Assembly: GCF_015645465.1 (NCBI RefSeq)
Contig: NZ_JADOEL010000009.1
Location: forward strand, 62,001 to 126,000
Source: Herminiimonas contaminans
GTDB lineage: Bacteria > Pseudomonadota > Gammaproteobacteria > Burkholderiales > Burkholderiaceae_D
Reading direction: 5' to 3'
DNA length: 64,000 nucleotides
Every line of letters starts with the position of its first letter. Position 1 is the stretch's first letter. The notes under the pieces are model-generated. The model searched no databases and was not told the DNA's origin. It saw nothing but the letters and a program-made list of their open reading frames with translations. Shown here one piece after another: positions 9,612 through 18,692 of this stretch. The position numbers and the translations under genes were made by a program.

Positions 9612-10070
9612 ATGCGCTATTGGCTCATGAAATCCGAACCGAGCGAAGTCAGCATCGACGATGCATGGTCCGCTCCCAAACGTACCGTGGCCTGGACCGG
9701 CGTGCGTAACTACCAGGCGCGCAACTTCATGCGCGACACCATGCAGGTAGGTGACGGCGTCCTGTTCTACCACTCCAGTTGCGCCGAACCCGGCATCGTC
9801 GGCCTGGCCGAAGTCGCCAGCACCGCCTATCCCGACCATACCCAGTTTGAGCCGGACAGCCACTACTACGATCCGAAAGCGACGCAGGAAACGCCGCGCT
9901 GGATGATGGTCGACGTCCGTATCAAGAAAAAGACCCGCCTGCTGTCACTGGCCGAAATGCGCACTATGCCGGAATTGAGTGGCATGGTGCTCCTGCAGCG
10001 TGGCAGCCGCCTGTCGATTACACCTGTCACAGCGGATGAATGGAATTTCATCTGCAAACAATTGGCCTGA
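9612..10070 (+). CDS. EVE-domain protein
   Basis: 152 residues, a complete EVE (PUA-like) domain: MRYWLMKSEP at the start, WTGVRNYQARNF near 30-41, GDGVLFYHSS near 48-57, and the TPRWMMVDVRI strand near 96. EVE domains bind modified bases; the human homologue THYN1 and bacterial fusions to restriction enzymes recognise modified cytosine in DNA or RNA. This is a stand-alone version of unknown partner. It follows zapA-6S RNA, where many gammaproteobacteria have the formyl-tetrahydrofolate cyclo-ligase gene instead. A weak TATAAT is seen at 9571-9576. Confidence 0.9.
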   Translation: MRYWLMKSEPSEVSIDDAWSAPKRTVAWTGVRNYQARNFMRDTMQVGDGVLFYHSSCAEPGIVGLAEVASTAYPDHTQFEPDSHYYDPKATQETPRWMMVDVRIKKKTRLLSLAEMRTMPELSGMVLLQRGSRLSITPVTADEWNFICKQLA

Positions 10071-10751
10071 TTCCGGGCAGTTAATTCTCTTCATCTTGTG
10101 CAGGCGGAATATTGCCTGCGCATCTTTGCCTCTTCATCCCCTGTTTTTTGCGTCGGGAAATTTTCTGCAATGGAAAATTATGTTGATGAAGTGCGCCTAT
10201 GTTACAAAAAATATTTAACATTTTTATGAATATTTAATGACAGCGAGCATGTAATTTTTTCGCATGTCCTTATACGGTAAAAAGTTCAAATACGCTGATC
10301 TGCCTCTTTTTTGAGCAGTTACGTACGTTGACCACGCAAGATGTGCAGGCATTGCGCGTAATTTTTACAAACTCATTCCTCTCGTCCTTACGCACGGACA
10401 TCAAGCGTTTCCTTTCATTATTTTTTCTCAATTCAGGAGAGGAATATCTCGTATTTATCTGCGCGCATGGCGTGGAACTAAATCACGAGCCCCCTCTCTT
10501 AACCAGCTCTTTGTATAGACAAAATGACACGAATTTATTGCTGCAGAAAATTTTTGTTCGAGCGCAATTTGAAATAAAAAAGTTTCTCACTCGCGCTCTT
10601 ATCTGTGTGCATGTTTGCTTCCTTCATCGGGGCCTTATTGAAGAATGGTGGAAAAAATGATGGTGTCGTTGATTTCATATACACACAGCATGCGTGACTT
10701 AAGTGTGACTGCAGTGATTCAGGTGTTGGCAATCCAGGCGCTGGCAGATTA
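10071..10751. other. long AT-rich leader region upstream of the exopolysaccharide locus
   Basis: About 680 bp with no credible gene. It is distinctly AT-rich against its flanks. I can point to a direct repeat AATATTTAA (10210-10218 and 10229-10237, 19 bp apart, two helical turns), a weak hairpin GCAGGC/GCCTGC at 10100-10119 that may end the EVE transcript, an ACGTACGT palindrome near 10321, and a CGTAATTTTTAC element shared with the galE upstream region. Length and AT content suggest a nucleoid-protein-controlled promoter region or an untranslated leader. Confidence 0.5.
10357..10368 (+). promoter_or_regulatory. element shared with galE upstream region
   Basis: CGTAATTTTTAC, extended to GC-N-CGTAATTTTTACA. 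The same 12-mer occurs inverted at 26821-26832 before the second exopolysaccharide block. Possible binding site of a common regulator; inference only. Confidence 0.3.
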
Positions 10752-11981
10752 ATGATGAACATACTTGTGATGCATGAGCGCGCCGTTCTTGCGCGCCGCA
10801 AGGAAGTTGGCCTGAGATCGGCCTTGCTGCTGCTCGCCACGATGGCGAGTCTGCCGGTATTTGCTGCAGATCCGGTCAGTGGCGATACCTTTACCCCTTA
10901 TGCCAGCTACGGTATTTACTACGATTCCAATCTGTTGCGGCAATCGGATATCGTGCGACAGAGTGGGGCGCAGCTATCAGATCGCTGGACGCGCGCTGCG
11001 GTAGGGATACGCATGGATAAGGATATAGGCCGACAGAAATTGACCGCCGATGCCTCTGTCTATCGCGCTGATTACGATCGCTTCAACCAATTTAATAACA
11101 CGGGTAAAGACCTTATCGCCAACTGGAAATGGGCGTTGGGCAACCAGTTTTCCGGTAACGCTGGTGTTAACTATGCAGAAGGCCTGACTTCTTTTGATGA
11201 CTTCCGTAGTCTGCAACGCAGCATACAAACGCAGACCAAGACCTACGTCGATGGTTCGTGGCGTTTCCATCCGAGCTGGGCACTGAACGCTGCTTATAGT
11301 CACTATGACTTGGGCTACGACCTGGAAATACAGAAGCCGTCCGAACGCACACTGGACATCACTGATGTCGGCGTCGACTACCTGGCGCGCAGTGGCAATA
11401 AGGTTGGCATGGTTTTGCGTCACATCGAAGGTGACTACACCTATGCCGACATCAACTCCTATACGCAGAATGAAGTGAAGGCCAAGGTCGACTGGCAAGT
11501 CACCGGCAAGACCATGCTGCAATTCCTCGGCGGCTATTCCAAGCGTGAATATGCAATCAATCCGCAGCGCGATTCGGGCGTGCCGAGTGCACGCCTGACT
11601 GCTTACTGGAAGGCGACCAACAAGACCGCCGTTTCGCTCGCTGCGTGGCGTGAGCTGGGTGCGACCGACAATCTGGCCGCCAACTATGCGCGTAACCAGG
11701 GTGTAAGCCTGGCGTCGACCTGGGATGCGACCAGCAAAATCAGCGTTGATGGCCTGGTAATGACAGAGAGGCGCAGTTACAACGGCGTGTCAGTGGTACA
11801 GGGACTGGACCCGCTGAATCGTTCTGATGACTACCGCAACGCCTTGCTCGGCGTGACTTACAAGCCGACTTCGCATTGGCGCATACGCGCAGCGGTGTTC
11901 CGCACCACCCTGGATTCGAATATTCCATCGGCGTCCTACAGTACCGATGGTGCTCATATCAGTACACGCTATGAATTCTGA
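10752..11981 (+). CDS. epsL: EpsL-type outer-membrane beta-barrel protein
   Basis: 409 residues. An N-terminal signal peptide (basic stretch to residue 22, then LRSALLLLATMASLPVFA) probably ends at Ala38. The rest is rich in alternating aromatic/polar strands and ends in Phe (STRYEF), the usual C-terminal signature of outer-membrane barrels. Overall it resembles EpsL, first named in the methanolan gene cluster, a conserved barrel of betaproteobacterial EPS loci thought to help export or anchor the polymer. It is the first gene of the block and overlaps the next by 11 bp. The start is uncertain: no clear ribosome site precedes ATG 10752, and ATG 10770 and ATG 10782 are alternatives. Confidence 0.75.
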   Translation: MMNILVMHERAVLARRKEVGLRSALLLLATMASLPVFAADPVSGDTFTPYASYGIYYDSNLLRQSDIVRQSGAQLSDRWTRAAVGIRMDKDIGRQKLTADASVYRADYDRFNQFNNTGKDLIANWKWALGNQFSGNAGVNYAEGLTSFDDFRSLQRSIQTQTKTYVDGSWRFHPSWALNAAYSHYDLGYDLEIQKPSERTLDITDVGVDYLARSGNKVGMVLRHIEGDYTYADINSYTQNEVKAKVDWQVTGKTMLQFLGGYSKREYAINPQRDSGVPSARLTAYWKATNKTAVSLAAWRELGATDNLAANYARNQGVSLASTWDATSKISVDGLVMTERRSYNGVSVVQGLDPLNRSDDYRNALLGVTYKPTSHWRIRAAVFRTTLDSNIPSASYSTDGAHISTRYEF

Positions 11982-13374
11982 CATCAGCCAAATCAAATAT
12001 CCGGCGGATATACCCGCGCGGAATTTTTATCGCCGCCTGCTTGATCCGCTGATTGCGATCGGCTTGCTCTATCTGATGAGCGTGCTGATAGGTCAGGGTT
12101 TCAGTGCGCAGCATGTAGTGCTGGCTATACTGACTTTCTTTATCAGCTCGACGGTATTCAGCTGGAGTGATCCGTGGCGGGATGCGGCTTCGAATAACTT
12201 CCTCAGCAAACTCAAAGCCATCCTGCTGACCTGGAGCCTGGTCAGCGTGCTCTTGCTGTTCTTCGGCTATGTGGCTGGTCTGTCGGTCTTGTTTGCGCAA
12301 CAGGCTGTCGTGCTGTGGCTACTGCTGACGCCGCCGGTTCTGTTGCTCGGCCAGATCGTTCTGCAGAAGGCCAGCTCCGGATTGCGTCGTACCGGCATAC
12401 GTTCGGTGGTGCTGGTCGGCGTTAATGAGTTGAGCGTGAAGCTGGCCGAGCGTGTCGATGAAAATCCGGATCTGCGCATGGAAGTCAGCGGCTTCTTTGA
12501 CGACCGCGATATTTCGCGTCAGCCGGAGGAGCAGCGCGTACCTTTGCTCGGCAGCATGTCAGATATTCCGGCTTACGTGCGGCAAAACAATATCAACACC
12601 ATCTTCATCAGCCAGCCTATCTCGGCACAGCCGCGCATACGCAAGTTGCTGAATGAATTGCAGGACACTACGGCATCGATTTACTTCTTGCCGGACATAT
12701 ATGTGTTTGACCTGATACAGGCGCGTTTCGATAGTGTGGCCGGTTTGCCGGTGGTCGCGATCTGCGAGTCGCCGTTCACAGGCATTAACAGCATGATCAA
12801 GCGCGGCAGCGACATCGTGCTGGCCTCGATCATCCAGCTCATGCTGCTGCCGGTGATGCTGGGCATCGCGATTGCGATCAAAGCCACCTCGCCAGGCCCT
12901 GTGATCTTCCGCCAGCGCCGTTACGGCCTCGATGGCGAAGAAATCATCGTCTACAAATTCCGCTCTATGACGGTGTGTGAAGACGGTGCGCGTGTGGTGC
13001 AGGCGACCAAGGATGATCAGCGCATCACGCGCATAGGTGCGTTCCTGCGCAAGACTTCACTGGATGAGTTGCCACAATTCTTCAATGTCCTGCAGGGCCG
13101 TATGAGCATAGTCGGACCCCGCCCACATGCAGTCGCGCACAACGAGCTATACCGCAAGCAAATCAAGGGTTACATGCTGCGCCACAAAGTACGTCCCGGC
13201 ATTACCGGCTGGGCGCAGGTGAATGGCTTGCGCGGTGAGACCGACACGCTGGACAAGATGGAAGCGCGCATCGCCTATGACCTCGACTACCTCAAGCGCT
13301 GGTCGTTGGCGCTAGACCTATGGATCATCCTGCGCACCTTCAAGGTCGTGCTGATGCGTGACAACGCCTATTGA
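11971..13374 (+). CDS. epsB: undecaprenyl-phosphate sugar phosphotransferase (EPS initiating transferase)
   Basis: 467 residues from ATG 11971, which overlaps the epsL stop; the frame is open upstream to 11947. It has about four N-terminal membrane segments, a central Rossmann-like region (VVLVGVNELSVKLAERV) and one membrane segment before the C-terminal transferase domain. That domain has YKFRSM, DELPQFFNVLQGRMSIVGPRP and KVRPGITGWAQVNG, the hallmarks of the WcaJ/WbaP/PssA family. These enzymes move a hexose-1-phosphate (usually glucose) from its UDP-sugar to undecaprenyl phosphate at the inner membrane, which starts each repeat unit. It is the only such enzyme in the locus. Confidence 0.9.
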   Translation: MNSDISQIKYPADIPARNFYRRLLDPLIAIGLLYLMSVLIGQGFSAQHVVLAILTFFISSTVFSWSDPWRDAASNNFLSKLKAILLTWSLVSVLLLFFGYVAGLSVLFAQQAVVLWLLLTPPVLLLGQIVLQKASSGLRRTGIRSVVLVGVNELSVKLAERVDENPDLRMEVSGFFDDRDISRQPEEQRVPLLGSMSDIPAYVRQNNINTIFISQPISAQPRIRKLLNELQDTTASIYFLPDIYVFDLIQARFDSVAGLPVVAICESPFTGINSMIKRGSDIVLASIIQLMLLPVMLGIAIAIKATSPGPVIFRQRRYGLDGEEIIVYKFRSMTVCEDGARVVQATKDDQRITRIGAFLRKTSLDELPQFFNVLQGRMSIVGPRPHAVAHNELYRKQIKGYMLRHKVRPGITGWAQVNGLRGETDTLDKMEARIAYDLDYLKRWSLALDLWIILRTFKVVLMRDNAY

Positions 13375-13410
13375 TACCGACAACTGAATACGAAGCAAAT
13401 GGAGTGAAGC

Positions 13411-14199
13411 ATGAAAAAAATAAGACAAGCAATGTTGGCGATTCTGATGGTTACCGTAGGTAGCTGGGTGCAGGCGGCCGATGTGCCGCTGGGTGCCGGT
13501 GACGTGGTGAAGATCACGGTATTCGGTAACAGCGACCTGACAGTGGAGACACGTGTCAGCGAAGCGGGCAGCATTTCATTCCCGCTGGTCGGTGAAGTCA
13601 AAGTCGGCGGTCTCTCATCCAACCAGGCGGAAAAGAAAATCGCCGACCTGCTGGATAAAGGTGGTTTCATCCGCAACCCACAGGTCAACCTGATGGTGAC
13701 CGAGATGCAGAGCCAGCAGGTATCGGTGCTGGGACAGGTCAACAAGCCCGGGCGTTACCCGGTTGATGGCAAGCGCAGCCTGACCGATGTGCTGGCGATG
13801 GCGGGCGGTGCGAATGAAGAAGCGGCCGATACCGTGATCCTCACGCATACCCGCGATGGCAAAACCAGCAAGGAAACCATAGATCTGCTGGAACTGGTGC
13901 GCTCCGGTGACCCGAGCAAGAACCGCGAGCTGGTAGCCGGTGACCAGGTATTCGTCGAGCGTGCACCGCGTTTCTACATCTACGGCGAAGTACAGAAGCC
14001 AGGCTCCTACAAGCTGGAACGCAACATGATGGTGCTGCAAGCCTTGTCTACCGGCGGCGGCCTGAGCCCACGCGGTACCGAACGCGGCGTACGCATCAAG
14101 CGACGTGATGCGAATGGCGTGCTGCAAATCATGAGCGTCAAACATGACGATTTACTCAAGCCGGACGACATCGTCTATGTAAAAGAAAGCCTGTTCTGA
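13411..14199 (+). CDS. epsE: polysaccharide export protein (Wza/EpsE type)
   Basis: 262 residues. A signal peptide ([22 protein letters not shown]) is followed by the polysaccharide-export domain ([16 protein letters not shown]), then SLBB domains ([19 protein letters not shown] near 108; [16 protein letters not shown] near 188). Proteins of this family form the periplasmic and outer-membrane channel for exopolysaccharide. Unlike E. coli Wza there is no lipobox cysteine at the cleavage site, so it is probably not a lipoprotein. A ribosome site (GGAG) precedes the ATG. It sits directly upstream of the chain-length regulator, as in other Eps loci. Confidence 0.9.
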   Translation: MKKIRQAMLAILMVTVGSWVQAADVPLGAGDVVKITVFGNSDLTVETRVSEAGSISFPLVGEVKVGGLSSNQAEKKIADLLDKGGFIRNPQVNLMVTEMQSQQVSVLGQVNKPGRYPVDGKRSLTDVLAMAGGANEEAADTVILTHTRDGKTSKETIDLLELVRSGDPSKNRELVAGDQVFVERAPRFYIYGEVQKPGSYKLERNMMVLQALSTGGGLSPRGTERGVRIKRRDANGVLQIMSVKHDDLLKPDDIVYVKESLF

Positions 14200-14212
14200 G
14201 CGGGGGGCGACT

Positions 14213-15616
14213 ATGACTATCAGCCAAATCCTGCGCACCCTGCGTGCGCGTTACAAAATTATCGTGTTGTTGCTGGCACTGACGCTGGCATCCGCCTTCG
14301 TGGTCAGCCTGGTGATGTCCAAGACCTACAAGGCAACGACCGCACTGGTGCTGAACAACAAAGGTGTTGATCCGGTTACCGGCCTGAATGTGCCAGCGCA
14401 ACTAACGCCAGGCTATATGCCGACCCAGGTCGATATCGTCAACAGCAAAGTGGTCGCGATGAAGGTCATCGACGATCTGAAGCTGGCAGATAATCCTGCC
14501 GTCAAGGAACGCTATGCGCGCCTGGACCCGGGCCACGGCACGATACAGGACTGGCTGGCCGATGGCTTGCGCAGCAATCTGACGGTAGAGCCAGCACGTG
14601 AAAGCAGTGTGTTGAACATCAGCTTCAAAGGGGATGACGCTGATTACGTCGCCAAAGTGGCGAATGCCTTCGCTGCGGCTTACCAGCAAGTCAGTGTCGA
14701 CCTGAAAGTCGCACCGGCACAAAAGGCCAGCGGCTACATCAATGAGCAAATCAAGGTTCTGCGTGATCGCTTTGAGGATGCGCAAAACCGCATGTCGGCC
14801 TACCAGCAAAAGAACAACATCTTCAGCAGCGACAACAAGCTGGACGTGGAAACCTCACGCCTGAATGAATTGTCGAGCCAGCTGGTGGTAGCGCAAGGGC
14901 AGGCGATGGATGCGACTTCGCGCCAGCAACAGGTCAAGCGCAATGCCGGGGATTCGCCGGATGTTTTGTCCAATCCTTTGATACAGACGCTGAAGTCGCG
15001 TCTGTCGGAGGCAGAAGCCAAGTTCGCAGATACCTCGAAAAAGCTCAACATCAACCACCCGCAATACATCGCCGCCAAATCAGAAGTGGATCAGTTGCGT
15101 GCCAACCTGAACCAGCAGATAGGGCTGGCTTCCAGCGGTGTCGTGAACAACGCAAGAATCGCGCAGCAGCGTGAAGCGGAGATCCGCGCGGCGCTGGATG
15201 CACAGAAGAAGAAAGTACTGGCACTGAACGGTGCACGCGATGAACTGAGCGTGCTGGCGAATGAAATGGAAAACGCCAAGAAAGCGTACGAGACCGCATC
15301 GCAACGCCTGACCCAGACCAGCCTGGAAGGCCAGTCCACACAATCCGATATCTCGGTACTGACCGCCGCAACGCCACCGCGCAGCCCGGCCAGTCCGCGT
15401 CTCATGCTCAACTTGCTGGTCGCACTGGTGGTGGGCCTGATGCTGGGTGTGGGTGCGGCGATCGCGATGGAATTGCTGGATCACCGTGTGCGTTCACCGG
15501 AAGACCTGACGCGCATCTTCGATTTGCCTTTGATAGGCGTGATCGAAAAAACCAAAAAGCTGGGCAAGAGAAATCCTCCGCGCCTGGGCCCTGCAGCACC
15601 GGCGCTGCCTGCCTGA
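14213..15616 (+). CDS. epsF: chain-length determinant protein (Wzz/EpsF type)
   Basis: 467 residues. One membrane segment near 20-38 and a second near 393-415 enclose a long periplasmic region with coiled coils. The proline-rich stretch PPRSPASPR just before the second segment is typical of the Wzz/PCP superfamily. It is thought to form an oligomeric inner-membrane scaffold that sets polymer length and contacts the export channel and the tyrosine kinase. A strong G-rich ribosome site precedes ATG 14213, 13 bp after epsE. The short cytoplasmic tail lacks a kinase domain; that is provided by the next gene. Confidence 0.9.
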   Translation: MTISQILRTLRARYKIIVLLLALTLASAFVVSLVMSKTYKATTALVLNNKGVDPVTGLNVPAQLTPGYMPTQVDIVNSKVVAMKVIDDLKLADNPAVKERYARLDPGHGTIQDWLADGLRSNLTVEPARESSVLNISFKGDDADYVAKVANAFAAAYQQVSVDLKVAPAQKASGYINEQIKVLRDRFEDAQNRMSAYQQKNNIFSSDNKLDVETSRLNELSSQLVVAQGQAMDATSRQQQVKRNAGDSPDVLSNPLIQTLKSRLSEAEAKFADTSKKLNINHPQYIAAKSEVDQLRANLNQQIGLASSGVVNNARIAQQREAEIRAALDAQKKKVLALNGARDELSVLANEMENAKKAYETASQRLTQTSLEGQSTQSDISVLTAATPPRSPASPRLMLNLLVALVVGLMLGVGAAIAMELLDHRVRSPEDLTRIFDLPLIGVIEKTKKLGKRNPPRLGPAAPALPA

Positions 15617-15660
15617 CGCCATAAGCGACAGCACAGCGCACATTTTAGATAGGAAACATC

Positions 15661-16563
15661 ATGATCAGAAACGCAACGCAGATACAGGATGCCGCCACAC
15701 TGCATTATCGCGAGACACGTCCTCTGAGCACCGCCAACCAGATGGGCAGCATCCTCATCAAGAGTGGCCGTCTCACTGCCGGTGATACCGAACTCATCCT
15801 GCGCGAGCAGCATAAATACCGGCAGCGCTTCGGTGAAACCGGCGTCGCGCTGGGTTTGTTGACAGCCGCCGATATCGATTTTGCGCTGTCCAGCCAGTTT
15901 GCCTATCCCTACTTGCGCCGCGGTGAAAGCAGCGTCAGCGAAGAAGTCATTGCTGCCTATGACCCATTCAGCAAACAGGTCGAAGCCTTGCGCGCCTTGC
16001 GTAGCCAACTGGTGATGCGCTGGTTTGGTGCCGGTGCACAGCGCTCGGCATTGGCGATTACCAGCGCTGAGCGTGGTGATGGGCGCAGCTATATCGCGGC
16101 CAACCTGGCGGTATTGTTTTCACAGTTGGGGCAGCGCACCTTGCTGATCGATGCCGATATGCGCAGACCGCGCCAGCACAAATTATTCGGTATCGAAAAT
16201 CGCAGCGGCTTGTCCGGCATCCTGTCCGGACGTAACGCCGCGACCGATGTGCAGCGCATAGAAGCGTTGATGGATTTGTCGGTCTTGCCTAGCGGGGTGT
16301 TGCCGCCGAATCCGCAGGAGTTGCTGGGGCGAGGTGCTTTCCCGCAAATGCTGCGCGACTTCAGCACCGAGTTCGATGTGATCCTGATCGATACTCCGCC
16401 GGATTATGACTATGCCGATGGCCAGACTGCGGCCGCCCGTGCCGGTGCGGCACTGGTGGTGGCGCGCAAGGACAACAGTCATGTCGGTGCGATCGGCAAC
16501 CTGGTCGATTCGATGAAGCATAGCGGCGTGCTGGTGGTCGGCGCTGTCATGAATGAATATTAA
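15661..16563 (+). CDS. epsG: BY-kinase-like protein of EPS export (EpsG type)
   Basis: 300 residues. An N-terminal segment (about 25-90) resembles the small helical domain found in GspE-type ATPases. A P-loop domain of the bacterial tyrosine kinase/ParA type follows: the Walker A position reads AERGDGRS at 136-143, Walker A' is LLIDADMR at 161-168 and Walker B is VILIDTPPDYD. The Walker lysine is therefore Arg, and the C-terminal tyrosine cluster of Wzc-type kinases is missing (the only tail Tyr is the last residue). From memory, GDGRS also occurs in other EpsG proteins. It likely couples to EpsF to control polymerisation, but phosphotransfer activity is doubtful. Confidence 0.8.
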   Translation: MIRNATQIQDAATLHYRETRPLSTANQMGSILIKSGRLTAGDTELILREQHKYRQRFGETGVALGLLTAADIDFALSSQFAYPYLRRGESSVSEEVIAAYDPFSKQVEALRALRSQLVMRWFGAGAQRSALAITSAERGDGRSYIAANLAVLFSQLGQRTLLIDADMRRPRQHKLFGIENRSGLSGILSGRNAATDVQRIEALMDLSVLPSGVLPPNPQELLGRGAFPQMLRDFSTEFDVILIDTPPDYDYADGQTAAARAGAALVVARKDNSHVGAIGNLVDSMKHSGVLVVGAVMNEY

Positions 16564-16579
16564 ATTTGAATGAGATGAC

Positions 16580-17599
16580 ATGGCCAGTCCGAAGAATCAC
16601 AAACAGCTATGCAGGGAATTGATGCAACGGCATGAAGTATTGCTGGAGCTGATAGGCGATGCGCCTTTCCATTATGTCGATATCCCGACGCATGGCAATG
16701 TCGGCGATTTGCTGATCATGCATGGCACGCTGGCTTTCTTCCGCAAGCATGGATTGTCGCCCAAGCTGATCGCGCCATACGATGCCTATGACCCGGAGTG
16801 GATAGACGAGGGTGATGTGATCGTATTCCATGGCGGTGGTAATTTCGGCGACCTGTATCCGTGTTTCCAGCAGTTGCGGGAAGACATTGTCATGTCGCAT
16901 CCGCACAATCGCATCATTGTGCTGCCGCAATCGCTGCATTTCTCTTCAGCCGCCGAGCAGGCTGCTTCCGCCGAAGTATTCCGCAGCCATCCGGATGTAC
17001 ACCTCTGTGTACGTGACGAAGTTTCGCTACAGATGGCGCAAGCCTTCAGCGATCACGTCTATCTGTTGCCGGATATGGCGCATCAGCTCTATCCGCTACG
17101 GTCTGGCAACAAGCGCCCGTCGCAGCATGGCTTGCGCATCAGTCGCGTCGATGATGAAGGTGGTGTGCACATCGATATGGCTGAGCTGAATATCGACACC
17201 GTCACCGACTGGCCGGAGTTCGTAGGTGAGCGTGAAGAACATATCAATCTGTTCCGCCGCGGACTGGGTGGTTTTTACCGCCGTGGCATGGGGCGCGCTG
17301 CGAATCGCATCCTGGTGCGCTTGTGGATCGCCTACTCGGCACGACTGGTCAAGGATGCGGCGCGTTTGTTTGCCCGTCATGAATTCATCGTGACGGATCG
17401 CCTGCACGGCCACATCCTCGCCTGCCTGCTGAATCGGCCCAACATCGTCCTTGATAACAGCTATGGCAAAAATTCCCGCTATGTCGCGGCGTGGACGCAG
17501 CGTAGTGAGTTGGTGACGCTGGCTCAGGCACAGACGCAGCCCACTCAGCCACGGACAACACGAATCGCAGATGTCGCGCAATTGGCGGCCATCATTTAA
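16580..17599 (+). CDS. polysaccharide pyruvyltransferase family protein
   Basis: 339 residues, matching the CsaB/ExoV/EpsO-type pyruvyltransferase family, a GT-B-like fold. Visible motifs are HGNVGDLLIMHG (38-49), VIVFHGGGNFGDLYP (around 80-95) and the C-terminal TDRLHGHILACLL. Such enzymes use phosphoenolpyruvate to add a ketal pyruvate group to a sugar of the repeat unit, which makes the polymer acidic. The gene lies 16 bp after epsG and 12 bp before a glycosyltransferase, so the three should be co-transcribed. Which sugar is modified cannot be told. Confidence 0.82.
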   Translation: MASPKNHKQLCRELMQRHEVLLELIGDAPFHYVDIPTHGNVGDLLIMHGTLAFFRKHGLSPKLIAPYDAYDPEWIDEGDVIVFHGGGNFGDLYPCFQQLREDIVMSHPHNRIIVLPQSLHFSSAAEQAASAEVFRSHPDVHLCVRDEVSLQMAQAFSDHVYLLPDMAHQLYPLRSGNKRPSQHGLRISRVDDEGGVHIDMAELNIDTVTDWPEFVGEREEHINLFRRGLGGFYRRGMGRAANRILVRLWIAYSARLVKDAARLFARHEFIVTDRLHGHILACLLNRPNIVLDNSYGKNSRYVAAWTQRSELVTLAQAQTQPTQPRTTRIADVAQLAAII

Positions 17600-17611
17600 G
17601 GGAGAATTATT

Positions 17612-18688
17612 GTGGCAACGATAGATGTATTACTGCCGGTGAAGAACGGCATCGATTATCTGGCGGCATCGCTGGACAGTATCTGCATGCAGACTTTCAA
17701 GGATTGGCGCGTGCTGGTACTGGACCACGGTTCTACCGATGGCAGCCTGGAGCTGGCTGAAGACTACCACCGACGCGATCCACGCATAAAAGTGCACAGC
17801 TTCCCGCAAGCTGAAGGCCTGGCTGGCTTGCTGAACTGCGGCCTGGAGATCAGCGATTGCAAATATGTGATGCGCCACGATGCCGATGACGTCTGCTTCG
17901 TTGACCGCATGGAGATCGTGCTGGCGGCTTTCAAACGACAGCCGGATTGCGTCGCCATCAGCGGACAATCGTCAGTAATCAATGGCGCGGGTGAGGTCGG
18001 CGGCAATATCAAGATGCCGGTCGGTCGCCAACGCGTGGCAGCCGCCAGCTTTTTCCGTAATCCGATTACGCATCCGGCCGCGATGATGGATTTCGCCGCG
18101 GTACAAAAGCTGGGTGTGCGTTACGGCTCCGACTTCCTGAAAGTCATGCCTGCCGACAAGCGCTTACAGGTGAATAGCCTGGCCGAGGATTACTTCATGT
18201 TCGGCCAGCTGGCGATACTCGGCAAGTGCACCAATGTGCCGTCGCAGCTAATCCAGTATCGCTGGCACGGCAGCAATGTCAGCGCGACGCGCTTTCGTGA
18301 ACAGGTCGAGGTGTCGCTGGATATCTCGCGTTACCTGACGCGCTCGTTCTGCATCATGCATGACTTGCCTTACTTTGATCCGGCACCGTTCTGCAATCAC
18401 GGCGGGATTTTGTTTGATGTTAACGGCAGGACCGATTTCTCCGATGAGTTCGAGCAGATGGCGTATACCCTGCGCCGCGGCCTCGGTGCGTCGGAGGAGC
18501 TGGAACGCGAACTGATCTTCCGTAAAGCGGCATCGACACGACAGGATGCCGCCTTGCTATGGCGTTACTTCCAGTTCCAGTCGCGCAACGCACCTGAGAC
18601 CGGGGAGTGGAATGCTATCCGCTCCTGGCTGATCCGCCGTTTCCCTGGCAAGGGCAGCATGAGTGTGGCCGGGGAACTGGCTGCTTAA
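17612..18688 (+). CDS. family 2 glycosyltransferase
   Basis: 358 residues starting at GTG 17612, with GGGAGA ahead as ribosome site. The N-terminal 110 residues are a clear GT-A family 2 domain: VLLPVKNGIDYLAASLDSI, then DHGSTDGS and the metal-binding HDADD. The C-terminal half is more variable and carries WHGSNVS. It should transfer a sugar from a nucleotide donor to the lipid-linked repeat unit on the cytoplasmic side of the membrane. Donor and linkage cannot be read from sequence. Confidence 0.87.
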   Translation: MATIDVLLPVKNGIDYLAASLDSICMQTFKDWRVLVLDHGSTDGSLELAEDYHRRDPRIKVHSFPQAEGLAGLLNCGLEISDCKYVMRHDADDVCFVDRMEIVLAAFKRQPDCVAISGQSSVINGAGEVGGNIKMPVGRQRVAAASFFRNPITHPAAMMDFAAVQKLGVRYGSDFLKVMPADKRLQVNSLAEDYFMFGQLAILGKCTNVPSQLIQYRWHGSNVSATRFREQVEVSLDISRYLTRSFCIMHDLPYFDPAPFCNHGGILFDVNGRTDFSDEFEQMAYTLRRGLGASEELERELIFRKAASTRQDAALLWRYFQFQSRNAPETGEWNAIRSWLIRRFPGKGSMSVAGELAA

Positions 18689-18692
18689 GTCC

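Noticed and set aside
10328-10660. 110-residue open frame in the EPS leader
   Set aside because: It lies in AT-rich DNA, has no Shine-Dalgarno sequence and no coding-like composition.
10727-10742. TGGCAATCCAGGCGCT before epsL as a sigma-54 promoter
   Set aside because: GG and GC are ten bases apart, but the TT of the -12 box is missing and the start would fall on the start codon. Too weak to call.
15661-16563. EpsG read as a decayed gene because of Arg in Walker A
   Set aside because: The frame is intact, the rest of the ATPase is conserved, and I recall GDGRS in other EpsG proteins, so it is more likely a family trait.
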